Below are positions 37,201-45,826 of a stretch of 64,000 nt of DNA, piece by piece. The DNA is from Bacteroidales bacterium (GTDB taxonomy: Bacteria > Bacteroidota > Bacteroidia > Bacteroidales > BM520): positions 1 through 64,000 of the forward strand of contig JAISNV010000021.1 in the NCBI GenBank assembly GCA_031276035.1. Reading direction: 5' to 3'. The notes under the pieces were generated by a model. That model was not told where the DNA came from. It made no database searches and saw nothing but the letters and a program-made list of their open reading frames with translations. Numbering within the stretch: position 1 is the stretch's first letter; every line of letters begins with the position of its first letter. The position numbers were made by a program, and so were the translations under genes.

Positions 37201-38158
37201 TTCTGTTTAAATCATCATATTGATCATCTAACTTAATGGTCAAATCGCTAACTTTCTGGCTTGCAGCAGCATATTCTTGTTGTGAAATAGCACCTACTTT
37301 CAGTAAATCATTGAGTTCCAATTGGCGGCTATCAAGATTTGTTAAATTTCTTGACGTTTCATTCAATGCAGAACTGTAATCTTTCGTTGTTCCCTCCGCC
37401 TTAACAAAGTTTTCAGGGTTAAATTGACTAATCCTGTCTAACTTCTCTAAAACCTGATCGTAAGTTGGCAAAACGTCATTCTGGATAACATTAATCTGTG
37501 CTTTTTCTTCCTCTGTAATTTTATTTATCTTATCGGCACGTTCGGAGTAAACAGATAGTATTGCTTCTTCCGCCTTCCTTTGCTCTTCTAATGTACTTGC
37601 GCCGCTCTTGAATGTTTGATTGAGAATTTTAATGCTATCGGATAATTCTCCGTTTTCCTTGATGAGTTGCGTCGCACGTTCGGAGTTTTTTAATTCTTCC
37701 TCACTAAATTTACTTAATTCTAATTGATTAAGCTTTAATTGAGCTTTCATCCTCTCCAAGCTGCCAATAGCAAGTTCATTTATCTTTGCCTGCTTGTTAG
37801 TAATTTCAATTCTTGATCTTTCAGCTGCCGTTGAATTATTTAACTCATTTGCAAGCTCTTTTTCTTTTTTAGTCCTTTCGGTTACCTTTATGTTTAACTG
37901 AACTATCTGATCTGAATTTTCTTTGTAACTATTCTTTAAATTAAGCATTGATTTCATTAAATCATTAGCTACTTTAGAAAACTCCTCAAGGGTCATGATT
38001 CCGCTTTTATAGGCTTTTATCGTCTCCTCTGCCTCTTTACGAATACCCTTCATAGATGTCTCGTATGACTTGTTTAAGTCTGAAAGCAACTCTATAAGTT
38101 CGGATATTGAATTATCCGGAGTAACAAGCTCTTTATATTTAATCGGATTGTCTGCCAT
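34241..38158 (-). CDS. tape measure protein
   Basis: 1305 residues, the longest gene here, almost all alpha-helical and coiled coil, with Glu/Lys/Gln-rich heptads (residues about 20-400 and 560-1150). Membrane-like helices occur around 415-440 (MGAATAAGGAFSAYLGALNIL), 520-545 (PYVLLAIAMLTVVGALVLF) and 1180-1205 (ILAGITIATMWGLFFAAKAK). The last 120 residues are basic and loop-rich. By the usual rule of about 1.5 angstrom per residue the tail would be near 0.2 micrometre, indicating a siphovirus. It overlaps the preceding gene by 20 bases. Confidence 0.92.
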   Translation of the reverse strand: MADNPIKYKELVTPDNSISELIELLSDLNKSYETSMKGIRKEAEETIKAYKSGIMTLEEFSKVANDLMKSMLNLKNSYKENSDQIVQLNIKVTERTKKEKELANELNNSTAAERSRIEITNKQAKINELAIGSLERMKAQLKLNQLELSKFSEEELKNSERATQLIKENGELSDSIKILNQTFKSGASTLEEQRKAEEAILSVYSERADKINKITEEEKAQINVIQNDVLPTYDQVLEKLDRISQFNPENFVKAEGTTKDYSSALNETSRNLTNLDSRQLELNDLLKVGAISQQEYAAASQKVSDLTIKLDDQYDDLNRKRKEGLEQTQQLTTVSDDASGAIVRLSTQIRLNKEALASMIDEGKKGTVEYQQLAQETAVLQKNLAEATNEVKNMASGTTALNTVMGAATAAGGAFSAYLGALNILGIESDDAQEAQRKLQASIALVTGATAVQKQLQSQSNLMIGIGTIQSKALTKATLLQEKATTASGKATIFATAQQRIFNAVANANPYVLLAIAMLTVVGALVLFSQNTDKAAKEQKKLNDLQQQSLENLNQRAARIKEESEIVVNSLENELKLAQAEKKGKDEILAIEQQIADERRKAANEQVKAAKDEITNLDANIIKLNKYNEALEAARLYQKAGSKLIFDVDTQQFVKVKDQIKKLEPVVETLTKSVNVARDAIKELATVDTNEGVKNAQELIAAQESEYQAFLQYQNAKTTAVKNNYDKQAISLKNSFAQQKRELEKQLKNTSEKEVATRKYINDTIAQLERNLSSELIKIEQERQKAILNTQRQTEDLAITLIPDDIDRQLATVEAKYTRQVEDIKTTIEQKRNELSQEEIDELEKRLDIYKDIYEKDIDDINNMRLLKELELQKKVLELRLNNETDPEKRNQLQGELSAKELEIELLQNKMLVEKYQVDENDIKEKYRLQDEQDKKQIDLNLINSTYDRVMSEIDILKTSEKEKTRLRLEAEKKRWQDILDLNDKYSHKMSADEIAVVENTIEKINQDIKSNKTGYTDIFDFLGFKLTDETKESLTSAYDFIKEQLQEIYDKQLDVANQALEEANNRVSELQSEYDKEKSLQDQGYANKADLREKELNDAKKAQKQALRDQEAAAKQQQAIESIQQTSSLVTGTAKILGQMAANPILAGITIATMWGLFFAAKAKAKTATKTESYGKGHVELLEGGSHDSGNDIDLGVKPDGTRRRAEGGEYFAVLDKRNSRRYKNVFPSVMKAFRNGTFEKQYLNSFDVNRVDIHSDRSPSVNLRRLEGDVGAIRRASERKTVTYQNNRKITKYKNLTTINYAN

Positions 38159-38912
38159 TGGATAGTCGTTTCTTTAAGTGTTCAAAAGCGTTGTAAAATG
38201 TTAGGGTTGTCGTCTTTTTTGGTTCAATTATATTTAGTTGCTCGGTAAGATTAAGGCACATTGTTTCGAATTGTTTATCATAAGCTATTTCGGCATTATC
38301 AGAACCAAAGAATTTCATAGGGTCAGCGAACGTCAAAAGCATGTTGTTTATCCTTTCTATCTGCGATTGTTTTTCTTCTATATTGTCATTGATAATACCT
38401 TCAATTATCATCTCTGCACGCCTTGACATATATGAATGATATTCGATCATTGAATTATCAGCGAATTGTTGCGGAAAATACAAAACCAACTCATCTGTCA
38501 ACTTTTTTTTTATTGTGTCTACGCTATCAGTTACTTGTTTATGCGTTAACTCCGATACGGATTTTAACACATCCTTAATACCTTCATCGGTTAGATCATT
38601 GCAGGGCTTGCCGTCGATACTTTTAACCATTACGGCAAAAGCGTTATATTTTGGATTCAGTTCTGTCAGAACGAAATAAATATTCTGCCTTAGATTTTCA
38701 GCCTCTAACGCTAATTTCTCCCTGTCTCCGTCACTGTTATAGACCAACATCCTATCTATATGAGTATTAATATCTGAAATATCGCTTCCGATACCGCTAT
38801 CAATTAATAGATACTTGTTGAATTTCTGAAATCTTTCTATCAACAAAGTTTCGATACTGTCGAATAATTCAATCTTTTTATCTTTATTCAAAATTTTCAT
38901 AACAAGTTTCAT
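38139..38912 (-). CDS. tail assembly chaperone-like protein
   Basis: 257 residues, mostly helical and acidic, just upstream of the tape measure and overlapping it by 20 bases. In siphophages this slot holds the tail assembly chaperones, often made by a ribosomal frameshift; no slippery site with a clear second frame is apparent here, so only the place suggests that role. The start codon lies within the last bases of the upstream gene (29-base overlap), indicating translational coupling. Confidence 0.55.
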   Translation of the reverse strand: MKLVMKILNKDKKIELFDSIETLLIERFQKFNKYLLIDSGIGSDISDINTHIDRMLVYNSDGDREKLALEAENLRQNIYFVLTELNPKYNAFAVMVKSIDGKPCNDLTDEGIKDVLKSVSELTHKQVTDSVDTIKKKLTDELVLYFPQQFADNSMIEYHSYMSRRAEMIIEGIINDNIEEKQSQIERINNMLLTFADPMKFFGSDNAEIAYDKQFETMCLNLTEQLNIIEPKKTTTLTFYNAFEHLKKRLSNGRQSD

Positions 38913-39471
38913 TAATATTTAATGAACATTCAAATCTTAATCCGCCAAAAGGGTGCATCAAGAATTGATTATTAGCCTCGTCAAGCGTATAGCCTTTATA
39001 AATGTTTTCCGATCTTTCGTATATCTTATTTACCATCAAAGAGCCAAAAGAATACATTAACCGTCCATTTAGAATTTTTAAAATTTGCTGTTTTACGTTT
39101 TCGATATCCCTTTCGTTCTCTAATTTTAATCTCCTGAAATCAAACCAAAACACAATACCGCATTGGCAAGTAATAGTATTTTCTACATACATATTATCTT
39201 GTTGATATACTTGAGGGTCTAAAAAATCAAACCAACAAAAATTACCTATATTATCATTAGGAGAAACTTCAAGATAATCTTTACCGCCTGCATAGACAGT
39301 AGGTAGCAATAACCTTTTGCCGTTAGGATAGACTTTTGTTATCCTCTGTGCTTTTCCGAATGCGTAATCAAGCCAATTCAAACTGGATTTTAATCCCGTC
39401 TGGATTTCTCCAACCGCCCTGTCTATCAATTGCGGATTCTCTAATATTGGTGTCTTATACTTCAAATTCAT
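38884..39471 (-). CDS. tail terminator-like protein
   Basis: 195-residue protein between the connector-like gene and the tape measure, overlapping both neighbours (17 and 29 bases). Its alpha/beta make-up (NPQLIDRAVGEIQTGLKSSLNWLDYAFGKAQRI at the start; GIVFWFDFRRL and FGGLRFECSLNINE later) is compatible with a tail terminator, which is usual at this place. No specific motif confirms it. Confidence 0.55.
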   Translation of the reverse strand: MNLKYKTPILENPQLIDRAVGEIQTGLKSSLNWLDYAFGKAQRITKVYPNGKRLLLPTVYAGGKDYLEVSPNDNIGNFCWFDFLDPQVYQQDNMYVENTITCQCGIVFWFDFRRLKLENERDIENVKQQILKILNGRLMYSFGSLMVNKIYERSENIYKGYTLDEANNQFLMHPFGGLRFECSLNINETCYENFE

Positions 39472-39949
39472 TTCTTATCCTCTCGTTTAACATCGGAAAA
39501 ATATATTGCCTTATCAATATTTCAAGATTTTCATCAGTTAATCCCAAAATCTGTCTTCCGTATTTCTTTATAAGGGAATCCGTTTTTTCATCAGACGCCT
39601 TTATCTCGAACTGCGTATCATCTACTTTTATATAAAAAGACCTGTGGAATTCGCCTGTATCCCTTAGCGTTACCCTGTTATATGGCTGATTTTTAAATTG
39701 TTTAAACTCAATCGTTATAGGGCGGTATGGTGCGTAATCCATAATCGACACGCCGACACGGTCAATGCCTTCTTCAAATAACTGTTCTTGTGTATTTGCA
39801 TTAAGGATAAAAAAAGTAACTTCACTGTCTTCAATAATTTCTTTAATAAATAATCCGCTGTCAAGTCCATCTTGAATCTTCTTTGCTTTATCTATCAAGC
39901 CGTTAACTAATCCGGTAGCGTATGATGTATCGAACATATCAAAAAACAC
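39455..39949 (-). CDS. head-tail connector or tail completion protein
   Basis: 164-residue protein of the kind found between capsid and tail genes. It starts with a helical region, then a central beta part (PYRPITIEFKQFKNQPYNRVTLRDTGEFHRSFYIKVDDTQFEIKASDEKTDSLIKKYGRQILGL, read in pieces) with RDTGEFHRSF and the YGRQILGLT box, which I recognise from connector proteins of Bacteroidetes phages and which resembles HK97 gp10-like proteins. It overlaps both neighbours, by 11 and 17 bases. Confidence 0.6.
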   Translation of the reverse strand: MFFDMFDTSYATGLVNGLIDKAKKIQDGLDSGLFIKEIIEDSEVTFFILNANTQEQLFEEGIDRVGVSIMDYAPYRPITIEFKQFKNQPYNRVTLRDTGEFHRSFYIKVDDTQFEIKASDEKTDSLIKKYGRQILGLTDENLEILIRQYIFPMLNERIRNEFEV

Positions 39950-41267
39950 TTTTATAAGTTACTCCCTCGTCCTTGCATCCAAGACAAATTCTATCCATTT
40001 TATCGGTATTAATATCAAGGGCGGCGTATGCCTTTTTTAAATCATAACCAAGTCCGCCGGGTCTTCCTGCCGTATTTCCGTCAATTTCATAGAGAATATC
40101 CAAACGTGAAACATTAAGAGCGTTAGGGTTTGGTCTTACAGCCGGATTCATTGATATGGTTCTTAGAACGGTAGCGGAAACCTGTTTGGCAACAACATCA
40201 GCGAAAACACTTCTTTGGCTTATTATAAAATCAGTCAGATCACATCCAACAGTTATTTGAAAATTTACTCCATAGCTTGTCGAAAGAGTGTACATGTTAT
40301 TTGAAATATCCCACATAATGGGAAATTCTGAATTCACAGGCACTCTAAACGGTGTCACTTTAAGATACTTTGATATAAGCTTCCAAATATTGTTGTTCCT
40401 TTGATTACAACCTCCGCATGGGTCAACACTCCAATCTTTAGGAAAATTAACAGCAAACATCCCTTCTGGTAATTCGTCTTGATTATAGCATAAATACCAC
40501 GTCCCACCTGAATTGATGTCATCGGAAATATAAGGAAGATACCAATCAGCATCAAACCAAGCGAAATCACCATCGGTTTTTATCTCGCATTCAATTGTTT
40601 CTATCGGCTCAATCCTTGAACTGTGATAGAGATATAATTTAACCTTTCCTAAAGCTCCGGCAAACTGTAAGCCTATCTTTTCAATCCTTACCGTTACGCC
40701 CATACTTCTGACTGGATTTATCTCAAAGCCTACAATAGATTGACGATTTTTGATAATATCAAATCTACGTCCGGCTCCTTCATATAAAGTCCTTCGTTCT
40801 AATAAATCTTTAGTCTGAACACTTATTTTTTTATCATCAAGAAACTTTGAAACGGCTTTTTTAATTCCTGATTTAGTTTGGAAAGTCAAATAATCGGATA
40901 AGAAATTATACCCCTCCCAATTATCATTGGCAATAGCAAAATCTTCATTATAATCATTATTAAAATCACCGAGTTTAGGTTCTATATTCTGATTATCCTG
41001 TTTCGCAATAAACACTTCGTCGTTATATCTTACCTTATCACCTTTTTTATAAATGGTTATCATGTTCCATTTGGGATATTGAAGCGTAAAATCAAGCGGG
41101 ATTACCGAGCGTATGTTTTCTAATGTTACAAGTGGATGTTCTTCCTGAAAAAACCTTCCACTCTCCGAAATAGTTAAATCATCGTTAATCTTTTCAGCAG
41201 GATTAAACGCCTGTTGCCAACCTACCAAGTGAATCAAACTATCTTCTATCTCCTTTAATCTTATCAT
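39939..41267 (-). CDS. phage structural protein of the head-tail connector region
   Basis: 442 residues; of unknown family. An in-frame ATG at 41321 would add a non-conserved extension running through the hairpin downstream of the capsid gene; the start at 41267 (MIRLKEIEDSLIHLVGWQQ) fits better. The first 90 residues may be an adaptor-like helical fold; the middle is beta-rich (RIEKIGLQFAGALGKVKLYLYHSS), and CGGCNQRNN near residue 290 suggests a metal or disulfide site. It also contains GDFNNDYNEDFA, echoing the end of the tail protein at 31137-32039. It starts about 70 bases after the capsid gene. Confidence 0.65.
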   Translation of the reverse strand: MIRLKEIEDSLIHLVGWQQAFNPAEKINDDLTISESGRFFQEEHPLVTLENIRSVIPLDFTLQYPKWNMITIYKKGDKVRYNDEVFIAKQDNQNIEPKLGDFNNDYNEDFAIANDNWEGYNFLSDYLTFQTKSGIKKAVSKFLDDKKISVQTKDLLERRTLYEGAGRRFDIIKNRQSIVGFEINPVRSMGVTVRIEKIGLQFAGALGKVKLYLYHSSRIEPIETIECEIKTDGDFAWFDADWYLPYISDDINSGGTWYLCYNQDELPEGMFAVNFPKDWSVDPCGGCNQRNNNIWKLISKYLKVTPFRVPVNSEFPIMWDISNNMYTLSTSYGVNFQITVGCDLTDFIISQRSVFADVVAKQVSATVLRTISMNPAVRPNPNALNVSRLDILYEIDGNTAGRPGGLGYDLKKAYAALDINTDKMDRICLGCKDEGVTYKSVF

Positions 41268-41285
41268 AACTTTTGCATTAAAAAA

Positions 41286-41312
41286 GGGATATGGGTATTT
41301 CACCCATACCCC
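41286..41312 (-). terminator. terminator-like hairpin directly after the major capsid gene
   Basis: On the minus strand a GGG-TATGGGT / ACCCATA-CCC stem (10 pairs and one mismatch, 5-base loop) is followed by TTTTTT (41280-41285). It lies 23 bases after the capsid stop codon and before the next structural gene, so it should act as a partial terminator that keeps downstream genes below the capsid level. Confidence 0.75.
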
Positions 41313-41335
41313 CAAAATCAAAGAAATATAAAAAT

Positions 41336-42472
41336 TTAAGGAGCTGTGACAGCTTGAGTATATAGAGGATTAGTTTGGCTTGAACCTGCACCGCATACGG
41401 TTTTTACAGGTGCTGCCATCCAGTTATCACAGTCAGAGTTAAGAACCTCGAATTTGATTATCGGATTAGCTACAATATCAGGGTCGCTATTGTATTTCAC
41501 AATAAAAGCAACGTCTATCCAGAATCCAAAATGTTCGGTAATAACGCAGTTCATATCTGATGATGCTTCACCTGCAAGGGTTGATTTATCGCCCTTATCT
41601 GTGTAGTAATAAGTATCAACAGGCATGTTTAGAATTGGCATATTCACAATATCCCATTCAGTATCATTACTCCTTGTACGTGCAAGGTTTTCACGTCCTG
41701 AACGTGTTAAATATCCAAGTTGGTTTCCCCTGACTGCAAAGGCAGTCGCAAAGACACTATCCTCATTAGTTAGGTTGTTGGTGAAATGGAAAAACTTATC
41801 TGCATATTGGAGTTGTTTGTTTTGCGAGTTGTTCGCTCCCCATTCAGCCATTTTGCGAATATTGCTTTCAATACCGGAGTTAGATACCAAATGAATGTCT
41901 CCAAACGAATAATCATTTGCATTGAAAAGAACAGGAATGTCACCCATGAAGTTTTCACGGTAATCCCATTTAACGCCGAGAGTGTTTGCGCTTTCATCAT
42001 AGAAAAGTTTATCGCCAAAGACTTGTGTCTTATTAGTCTCTAACGCCGCTATTGCTGCAACGTCTAACGTTTTTGCCAATGCTGAAATATGTGCCGTCAT
42101 TTTGGCGTTAAAGTCTCTTGCATAACCTATGTCATTATTATGATAAAGTACCGGAGTTTGGGTAAATCCTACAGCGTAAGTTGCAAAAACCACACGATAT
42201 AAAGCCGATGTGTTTTCGGCATCTTCTATAGTACAACTACGAACGTTACTTACTGTAACATTTCCGTTATAATCGATAACAGGGATGTCGATATTTGTCC
42301 CTATACTTTGAATAGCTCTATTTCTCAATTCAGGCGTTATAAATGAATCGGCTGCCTCTGTTTGAGAAACGAACAAGTCCAAAGCTCCATATGTACCTAC
42401 TCGGTGCATATTTTCATCAAATTTTGGCACTTGTATGCGCCAATCTTGAATTCTTGTTGCTATTAAACTCAT
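41336..42472 (-). CDS. major capsid protein
   Basis: 378-residue protein with features of the HK97-fold capsid proteins of Bacteroidetes phages: a helical N-arm (residues about 1-60), a central mixed region (FNAKMTAHISALAKTLDVAAIAALETNKTQVFG) that suits the spine helix, and a C-terminal A-domain-like part. Its place after a scaffold-like gene, the dedicated leader hairpin at 42503-42521 and the terminator just behind it all fit an abundant capsid gene. No protease domain is fused. Confidence 0.85.
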   Translation of the reverse strand: MSLIATRIQDWRIQVPKFDENMHRVGTYGALDLFVSQTEAADSFITPELRNRAIQSIGTNIDIPVIDYNGNVTVSNVRSCTIEDAENTSALYRVVFATYAVGFTQTPVLYHNNDIGYARDFNAKMTAHISALAKTLDVAAIAALETNKTQVFGDKLFYDESANTLGVKWDYRENFMGDIPVLFNANDYSFGDIHLVSNSGIESNIRKMAEWGANNSQNKQLQYADKFFHFTNNLTNEDSVFATAFAVRGNQLGYLTRSGRENLARTRSNDTEWDIVNMPILNMPVDTYYYTDKGDKSTLAGEASSDMNCVITEHFGFWIDVAFIVKYNSDPDIVANPIIKFEVLNSDCDNWMAAPVKTVCGAGSSQTNPLYTQAVTAP

Positions 42473-42502
42473 TGTTATAAAATTTTATTTGTTAATAAAT
42501 CT

Positions 42503-42521
42503 CAGACAGCCCCTTTGCCTG
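42503..42521 (-). ncRNA. leader hairpin of the capsid gene
   Basis: On the minus strand CAGGCA, loop AAGGGGC, TGTCTG: six pairs including one G-U. The hairpin lies 30 bases before the capsid ATG. The same loop with a different but equally paired stem occurs at 46498-46516 before the 215-residue structural-gene candidate, which is direct covariation support for an RNA structure. Confidence 0.75.
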
Positions 42522-42537
42522 TTTTGTTAATTACTTT

Positions 42538-43491
42538 TTATTTAAGTGGTAAAGTTTTTATATGATTTTCATTTTCCTTGTAAATCTTGTTAAATTCAGT
42601 CTGATACTCTGGATTTTCTCTAAGAAAACCTTTCTGCGATAGTATGCCGTGAATTATATCCGTTACTTCGTCTCGGCTTTTTGCTCCGGATATTTCAACT
42701 GTTGGTTGCGGGTCTGCTGCCGTAATGTGACCACCATTCCCGCCTGCACCCTTAACAACCCGACCTTTATCCAAGATGCCGATAATTTCCAACTCTTTAG
42801 CGAGGATTTCACTAACCGAATACGGTTTAAGCCCGTTTTCGGGATTGTTCATCGTTGCACCTTCATTAGTACGGAAAACTAATTGCTTTCCTCCTTCACC
42901 GTTATCTATAAAATCAGGATTATAACCCTTTACTTTAGAGATAACCTGTCTTACTAATTCCTTTTTCGCTGCTTCCGGAATTTCTTTTTTGTATTTCATG
43001 GCTTTTTCAGCTTCCGAAATCTCAAACTCTACTTTCAACCCGAATAACTCTTTTTTATGAGTTTCTTCAAGTTTTTGTTTTTCTTCGTTAAGTGCATTAA
43101 ACAAGTTTTTTGTCTGGTCTAATTCGGCTTTTGTATTCGAAAGGAGTGTTTTTGTCTCCTCGTCGCTTCCACTGGTTTTAATAACGTTTTCAAGCCTTGC
43201 TTTTTCCTCTTCCAACATTGCTATCTTACTGCTTAACTCTTGTGAATTTTCAGACTTTGACTTTAGTGTTTCAATAACTCTTTTTGCATAGTCATAAGTT
43301 TTTTCTTCAGGATGATTTTTCTCTATTCCGGATGTTTTCAAATCTCCATCAATTCTATTGTAAATCTCTCGAGTCTTAGCAGCAATTACATTGTTTTCAT
43401 CATTTTTACTCATTTCAACGATTGTTGAAATTGCTTCCGGAGCTAACTCCTCTAACGCCTTATTGGCTCTTAATACTTCTTCTGTTAACAT
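42538..43491 (-). CDS. scaffold-like protein upstream of the capsid gene
   Basis: 317 residues, largely helical and charged, with a long coiled coil in residues about 75-165 (EILEEEKARLENVIK-type heptads) and a later globular part with a Gly-rich loop (VKGAGGNGGH). Scaffolding proteins of tailed phages are usually coiled-coil-rich and sit just before the major capsid gene, as here. No protease motif is apparent, so any prohead protease must be elsewhere or absent. Confidence 0.7.
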   Translation of the reverse strand: MLTEEVLRANKALEELAPEAISTIVEMSKNDENNVIAAKTREIYNRIDGDLKTSGIEKNHPEEKTYDYAKRVIETLKSKSENSQELSSKIAMLEEEKARLENVIKTSGSDEETKTLLSNTKAELDQTKNLFNALNEEKQKLEETHKKELFGLKVEFEISEAEKAMKYKKEIPEAAKKELVRQVISKVKGYNPDFIDNGEGGKQLVFRTNEGATMNNPENGLKPYSVSEILAKELEIIGILDKGRVVKGAGGNGGHITAADPQPTVEISGAKSRDEVTDIIHGILSQKGFLRENPEYQTEFNKIYKENENHIKTLPLK

Positions 43492-43493
43492 AA

Positions 43494-43997
43494 CTATTTT
43501 GTTTTTGTAGATTTTTCAGGTTCTTTAGTAGATTCCGTTGTCTCCTTAGGTGGTTCAACGACTTTTTCAGGTTCTGGATTTACACCATTGTTCTTAAATT
43601 CTTCAAGTAATTCAGCTCGTAATTCTTCAATCAATTTTTTACGGTCTAATGCGGCTCTTTCTTCCGATTTTAAAGCATTTTCTTCATCTAATTTCTTTTG
43701 AGCTTCAAAATTTAGTGCATCGGCTTTTTCTTTATCCTCTGCTTGTTTTTTCGCAATTGCTTCCGCATACTCGATAGGATTAAATAGAACTTCAATAGTG
43801 TAGCCTTGTTTTACAAGGTCGGTTTTTACAGTGTTCCATGTTCTTGGAGGATACTTTTGAACAAATGCTTTAGATTTCCTCTCTCCGGTTTTACTGTCAA
43901 ATTCAACCATCTCTAATTTTACATGATAAGCCCTAAGGTCTTTTACCATCACTTTGTAATTTTCTTTTGTGATTTCTTCTTTAACTTTCTGTGACAT
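43494..43997 (-). CDS. hypothetical charged protein between portal and scaffold genes
   Basis: 167 residues: an N-terminal alpha/beta start of 60 residues (YHVKLEMVEFDSKTGERKSKAFVQKYPPRTWNTVKTDLVKQGYTIEVLFNP), then a long Glu/Lys/Ala coiled-coil tail and a Pro/Lys/Thr end. It overlaps the portal by 17 bases and precedes the scaffold-like gene by 2. It may be a capsid decoration or scaffold helper; the sequence does not say which. Confidence 0.6.
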   Translation of the reverse strand: MSQKVKEEITKENYKVMVKDLRAYHVKLEMVEFDSKTGERKSKAFVQKYPPRTWNTVKTDLVKQGYTIEVLFNPIEYAEAIAKKQAEDKEKADALNFEAQKKLDEENALKSEERAALDRKKLIEELRAELLEEFKNNGVNPEPEKVVEPPKETTESTKEPEKSTKTK

Positions 43998-45684
43998 AAT
44001 TTTTTAATTTATCGTTAATAATATTTATCTTTTTATTAAAATCTAATAAGCTTCCGAACTCGATAATGTTTAAATTCTCGCGTTCAAATCTTTTTATCAG
44101 GTCTGAAAAATTTAATTTAATCTTTAGTGTTTGCTCATCAATAAACCCTTTTTGAAAAAGGTCTATTACTTCATTTCTCGTATAGTGTCTGAATGGTTCT
44201 AATTCCGAAAGAATCAATATTCTTTGTAGTTGAGTAGCATCGTTTTTATATTCAGCATAAAATATTCTCTCTTGAAGCATATCTAACTCTGCTTCACTTG
44301 CTCCGCTATCCTTTGCCGACTTATATTGTAGTCTTAGCTGTTCACCTGTGAAGTTATAAAACACAGTACCAAGACTTATATTCACTGACACCACTGTATC
44401 ATTTCCATAGCGCAGTCTTGCAACCGTCTCGTCAACAAATTGCTGTGCCTGTTCAAATCCTCGTTTTACTTTATTCCTCACCGTTGATCTGCTTTCATAA
44501 ACTGCATTTACTTGTTGCTCGTTAACAGCTTGCGAGTTTACAAGATTATCATCAACACCAACTGTGCTGTCTATTATACTTTTTATTAATCGTTGCTCTT
44601 CTTCTACATTGTATCTAAGGCTTGCCTCATTGATTTCTATAATCCCGACAGGTTCACGCATATCTCCATTTTTCTCACTCGGTGGTGGAACGGATAATAA
44701 AGAGCCCGCACCTGTTAACCTATTAGCCTCACAAACAGGACACCTCGCAATATGTCCATTGCTGTCAAGCATATGATTTTTATGTTTATCAACAAGAAAT
44801 CCGCCGTCACATTCGTAACCTTTATCAGCATTCATATAGTTACAATTTTGCTTGTAGCTCCATAAAATAGGATAAGCACTATAAAGGTCTAATTGTTTCT
44901 TATTGATGTGAAAAAATTCCAACCAATCGAATTGATTAAGCTCTTTACTTATTAGTGAAGCTTTTATATCGGGTTGCGATAGGTTTAATGGTTCGTTCCA
45001 AAAGAATTTAGCAGGACAATAGCCCAAATCATGAGGATTATTTGATATTTCATCCCCAATCTTATCATTCTTGTATTCGTATGTTTTATAACTTTCGTCG
45101 TCAACTACGGTTAAAACACTATCAGTTTGTTTAAAAATTACATACTCCATCATTCCCGACAATGGGTCTGTAGTCTCGTAATCAATAACATTACTCATTT
45201 TCAGCCAATAAAAATATGGTTCCGGAAGCTCAGTCGTTTGTTCAATGGGTAAGTCAACAACCAAAATACTGTTAAACTCTGTCTTGTAGTATTCCCAGCC
45301 TACCCGATACCATATCTCCGGCTCTTTTAGTACCTCCTGCCTGTAATATTCAAAGTCATCTTTATATTCGGTCGTCAGGAATTGATAATTAAATGATTGG
45401 TTTTGTCCGTCAAAAATGTTACTCATTTTATCGAAAATAGTGCCAACTACTTCCGAAGTTTTCATCGGCACTCTGAATTGAATTAGAAAAGCCCTGTATT
45501 TATCCTTAGGTAATAGACTTTCAGCATACGCCAAGAAATCCCTCGTCGGAGTAGTACTCGATTGAGCGACTTTGGTTTCTGCATGGAATTTTACGCGGTT
45601 TTGATGTGCGATAATTCTATTTATCGTCTCCGCCTTTTTCCTCTCCAGAACTTTCTTTTCTATTTGCTCTCTTGACAATCCCAT
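43981..45684 (-). CDS. portal protein
   Basis: 567 residues, placed between terminase and capsid genes, forming the ring through which DNA enters the head. The N-terminal half has the mixed alpha/beta stem and wing layout of portals (FLIQFRVPMKTSEVVGTIFDKMSNIF..; YDLY..YPILWSYKQN). A Cys-containing insertion with CPVCEANRLTG near 315 suggests a bound zinc. The C-terminal 200 residues are helical, as in the crown. The start lies within the end of the small upstream gene (68-base overlap). Confidence 0.85.
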   Translation of the reverse strand: MGLSREQIEKKVLERKKAETINRIIAHQNRVKFHAETKVAQSSTTPTRDFLAYAESLLPKDKYRAFLIQFRVPMKTSEVVGTIFDKMSNIFDGQNQSFNYQFLTTEYKDDFEYYRQEVLKEPEIWYRVGWEYYKTEFNSILVVDLPIEQTTELPEPYFYWLKMSNVIDYETTDPLSGMMEYVIFKQTDSVLTVVDDESYKTYEYKNDKIGDEISNNPHDLGYCPAKFFWNEPLNLSQPDIKASLISKELNQFDWLEFFHINKKQLDLYSAYPILWSYKQNCNYMNADKGYECDGGFLVDKHKNHMLDSNGHIARCPVCEANRLTGAGSLLSVPPPSEKNGDMREPVGIIEINEASLRYNVEEEQRLIKSIIDSTVGVDDNLVNSQAVNEQQVNAVYESRSTVRNKVKRGFEQAQQFVDETVARLRYGNDTVVSVNISLGTVFYNFTGEQLRLQYKSAKDSGASEAELDMLQERIFYAEYKNDATQLQRILILSELEPFRHYTRNEVIDLFQKGFIDEQTLKIKLNFSDLIKRFERENLNIIEFGSLLDFNKKINIINDKLKNYVTES

Positions 45685-45820
45685 TTTCAGTTAATTCATA
45701 CTTTGAGTTTTCCGGTAATTTCCAACTTCCATTCTTAATGCTTAGAAGACGATTGGCTTGTTCGAGGCTAAATGCCTTTGAATACCTCCCACATGTCAAT
45801 TCAATTTCTGTCTTTTTCAT
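45617..45820 (-). CDS. small phage protein before the portal
   Basis: 67 residues with a basic/aromatic start (MKKTEIELTCGRYSKAFSLEQANRLLSI) and an acidic, glycine-rich end (ESSGEEKGGDDK). It overlaps the portal start by 68 bases in another frame and lies 6 bases after the preceding structural gene, both of which speak for a true, translated gene. Small proteins at this site occur in related phages from memory; the function is unknown. Confidence 0.55.
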   Translation of the reverse strand: MKKTEIELTCGRYSKAFSLEQANRLLSIKNGSWKLPENSKYELTENGIVKRANRKESSGEEKGGDDK

Positions 45821-45826
45821 AACAAA

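Noticed and set aside
38139-38912. Programmed frameshift in the tail-assembly chaperone
   Set aside because: The gene before the tape measure is in the right place, but I found no slippery heptamer with a suitable second open frame.
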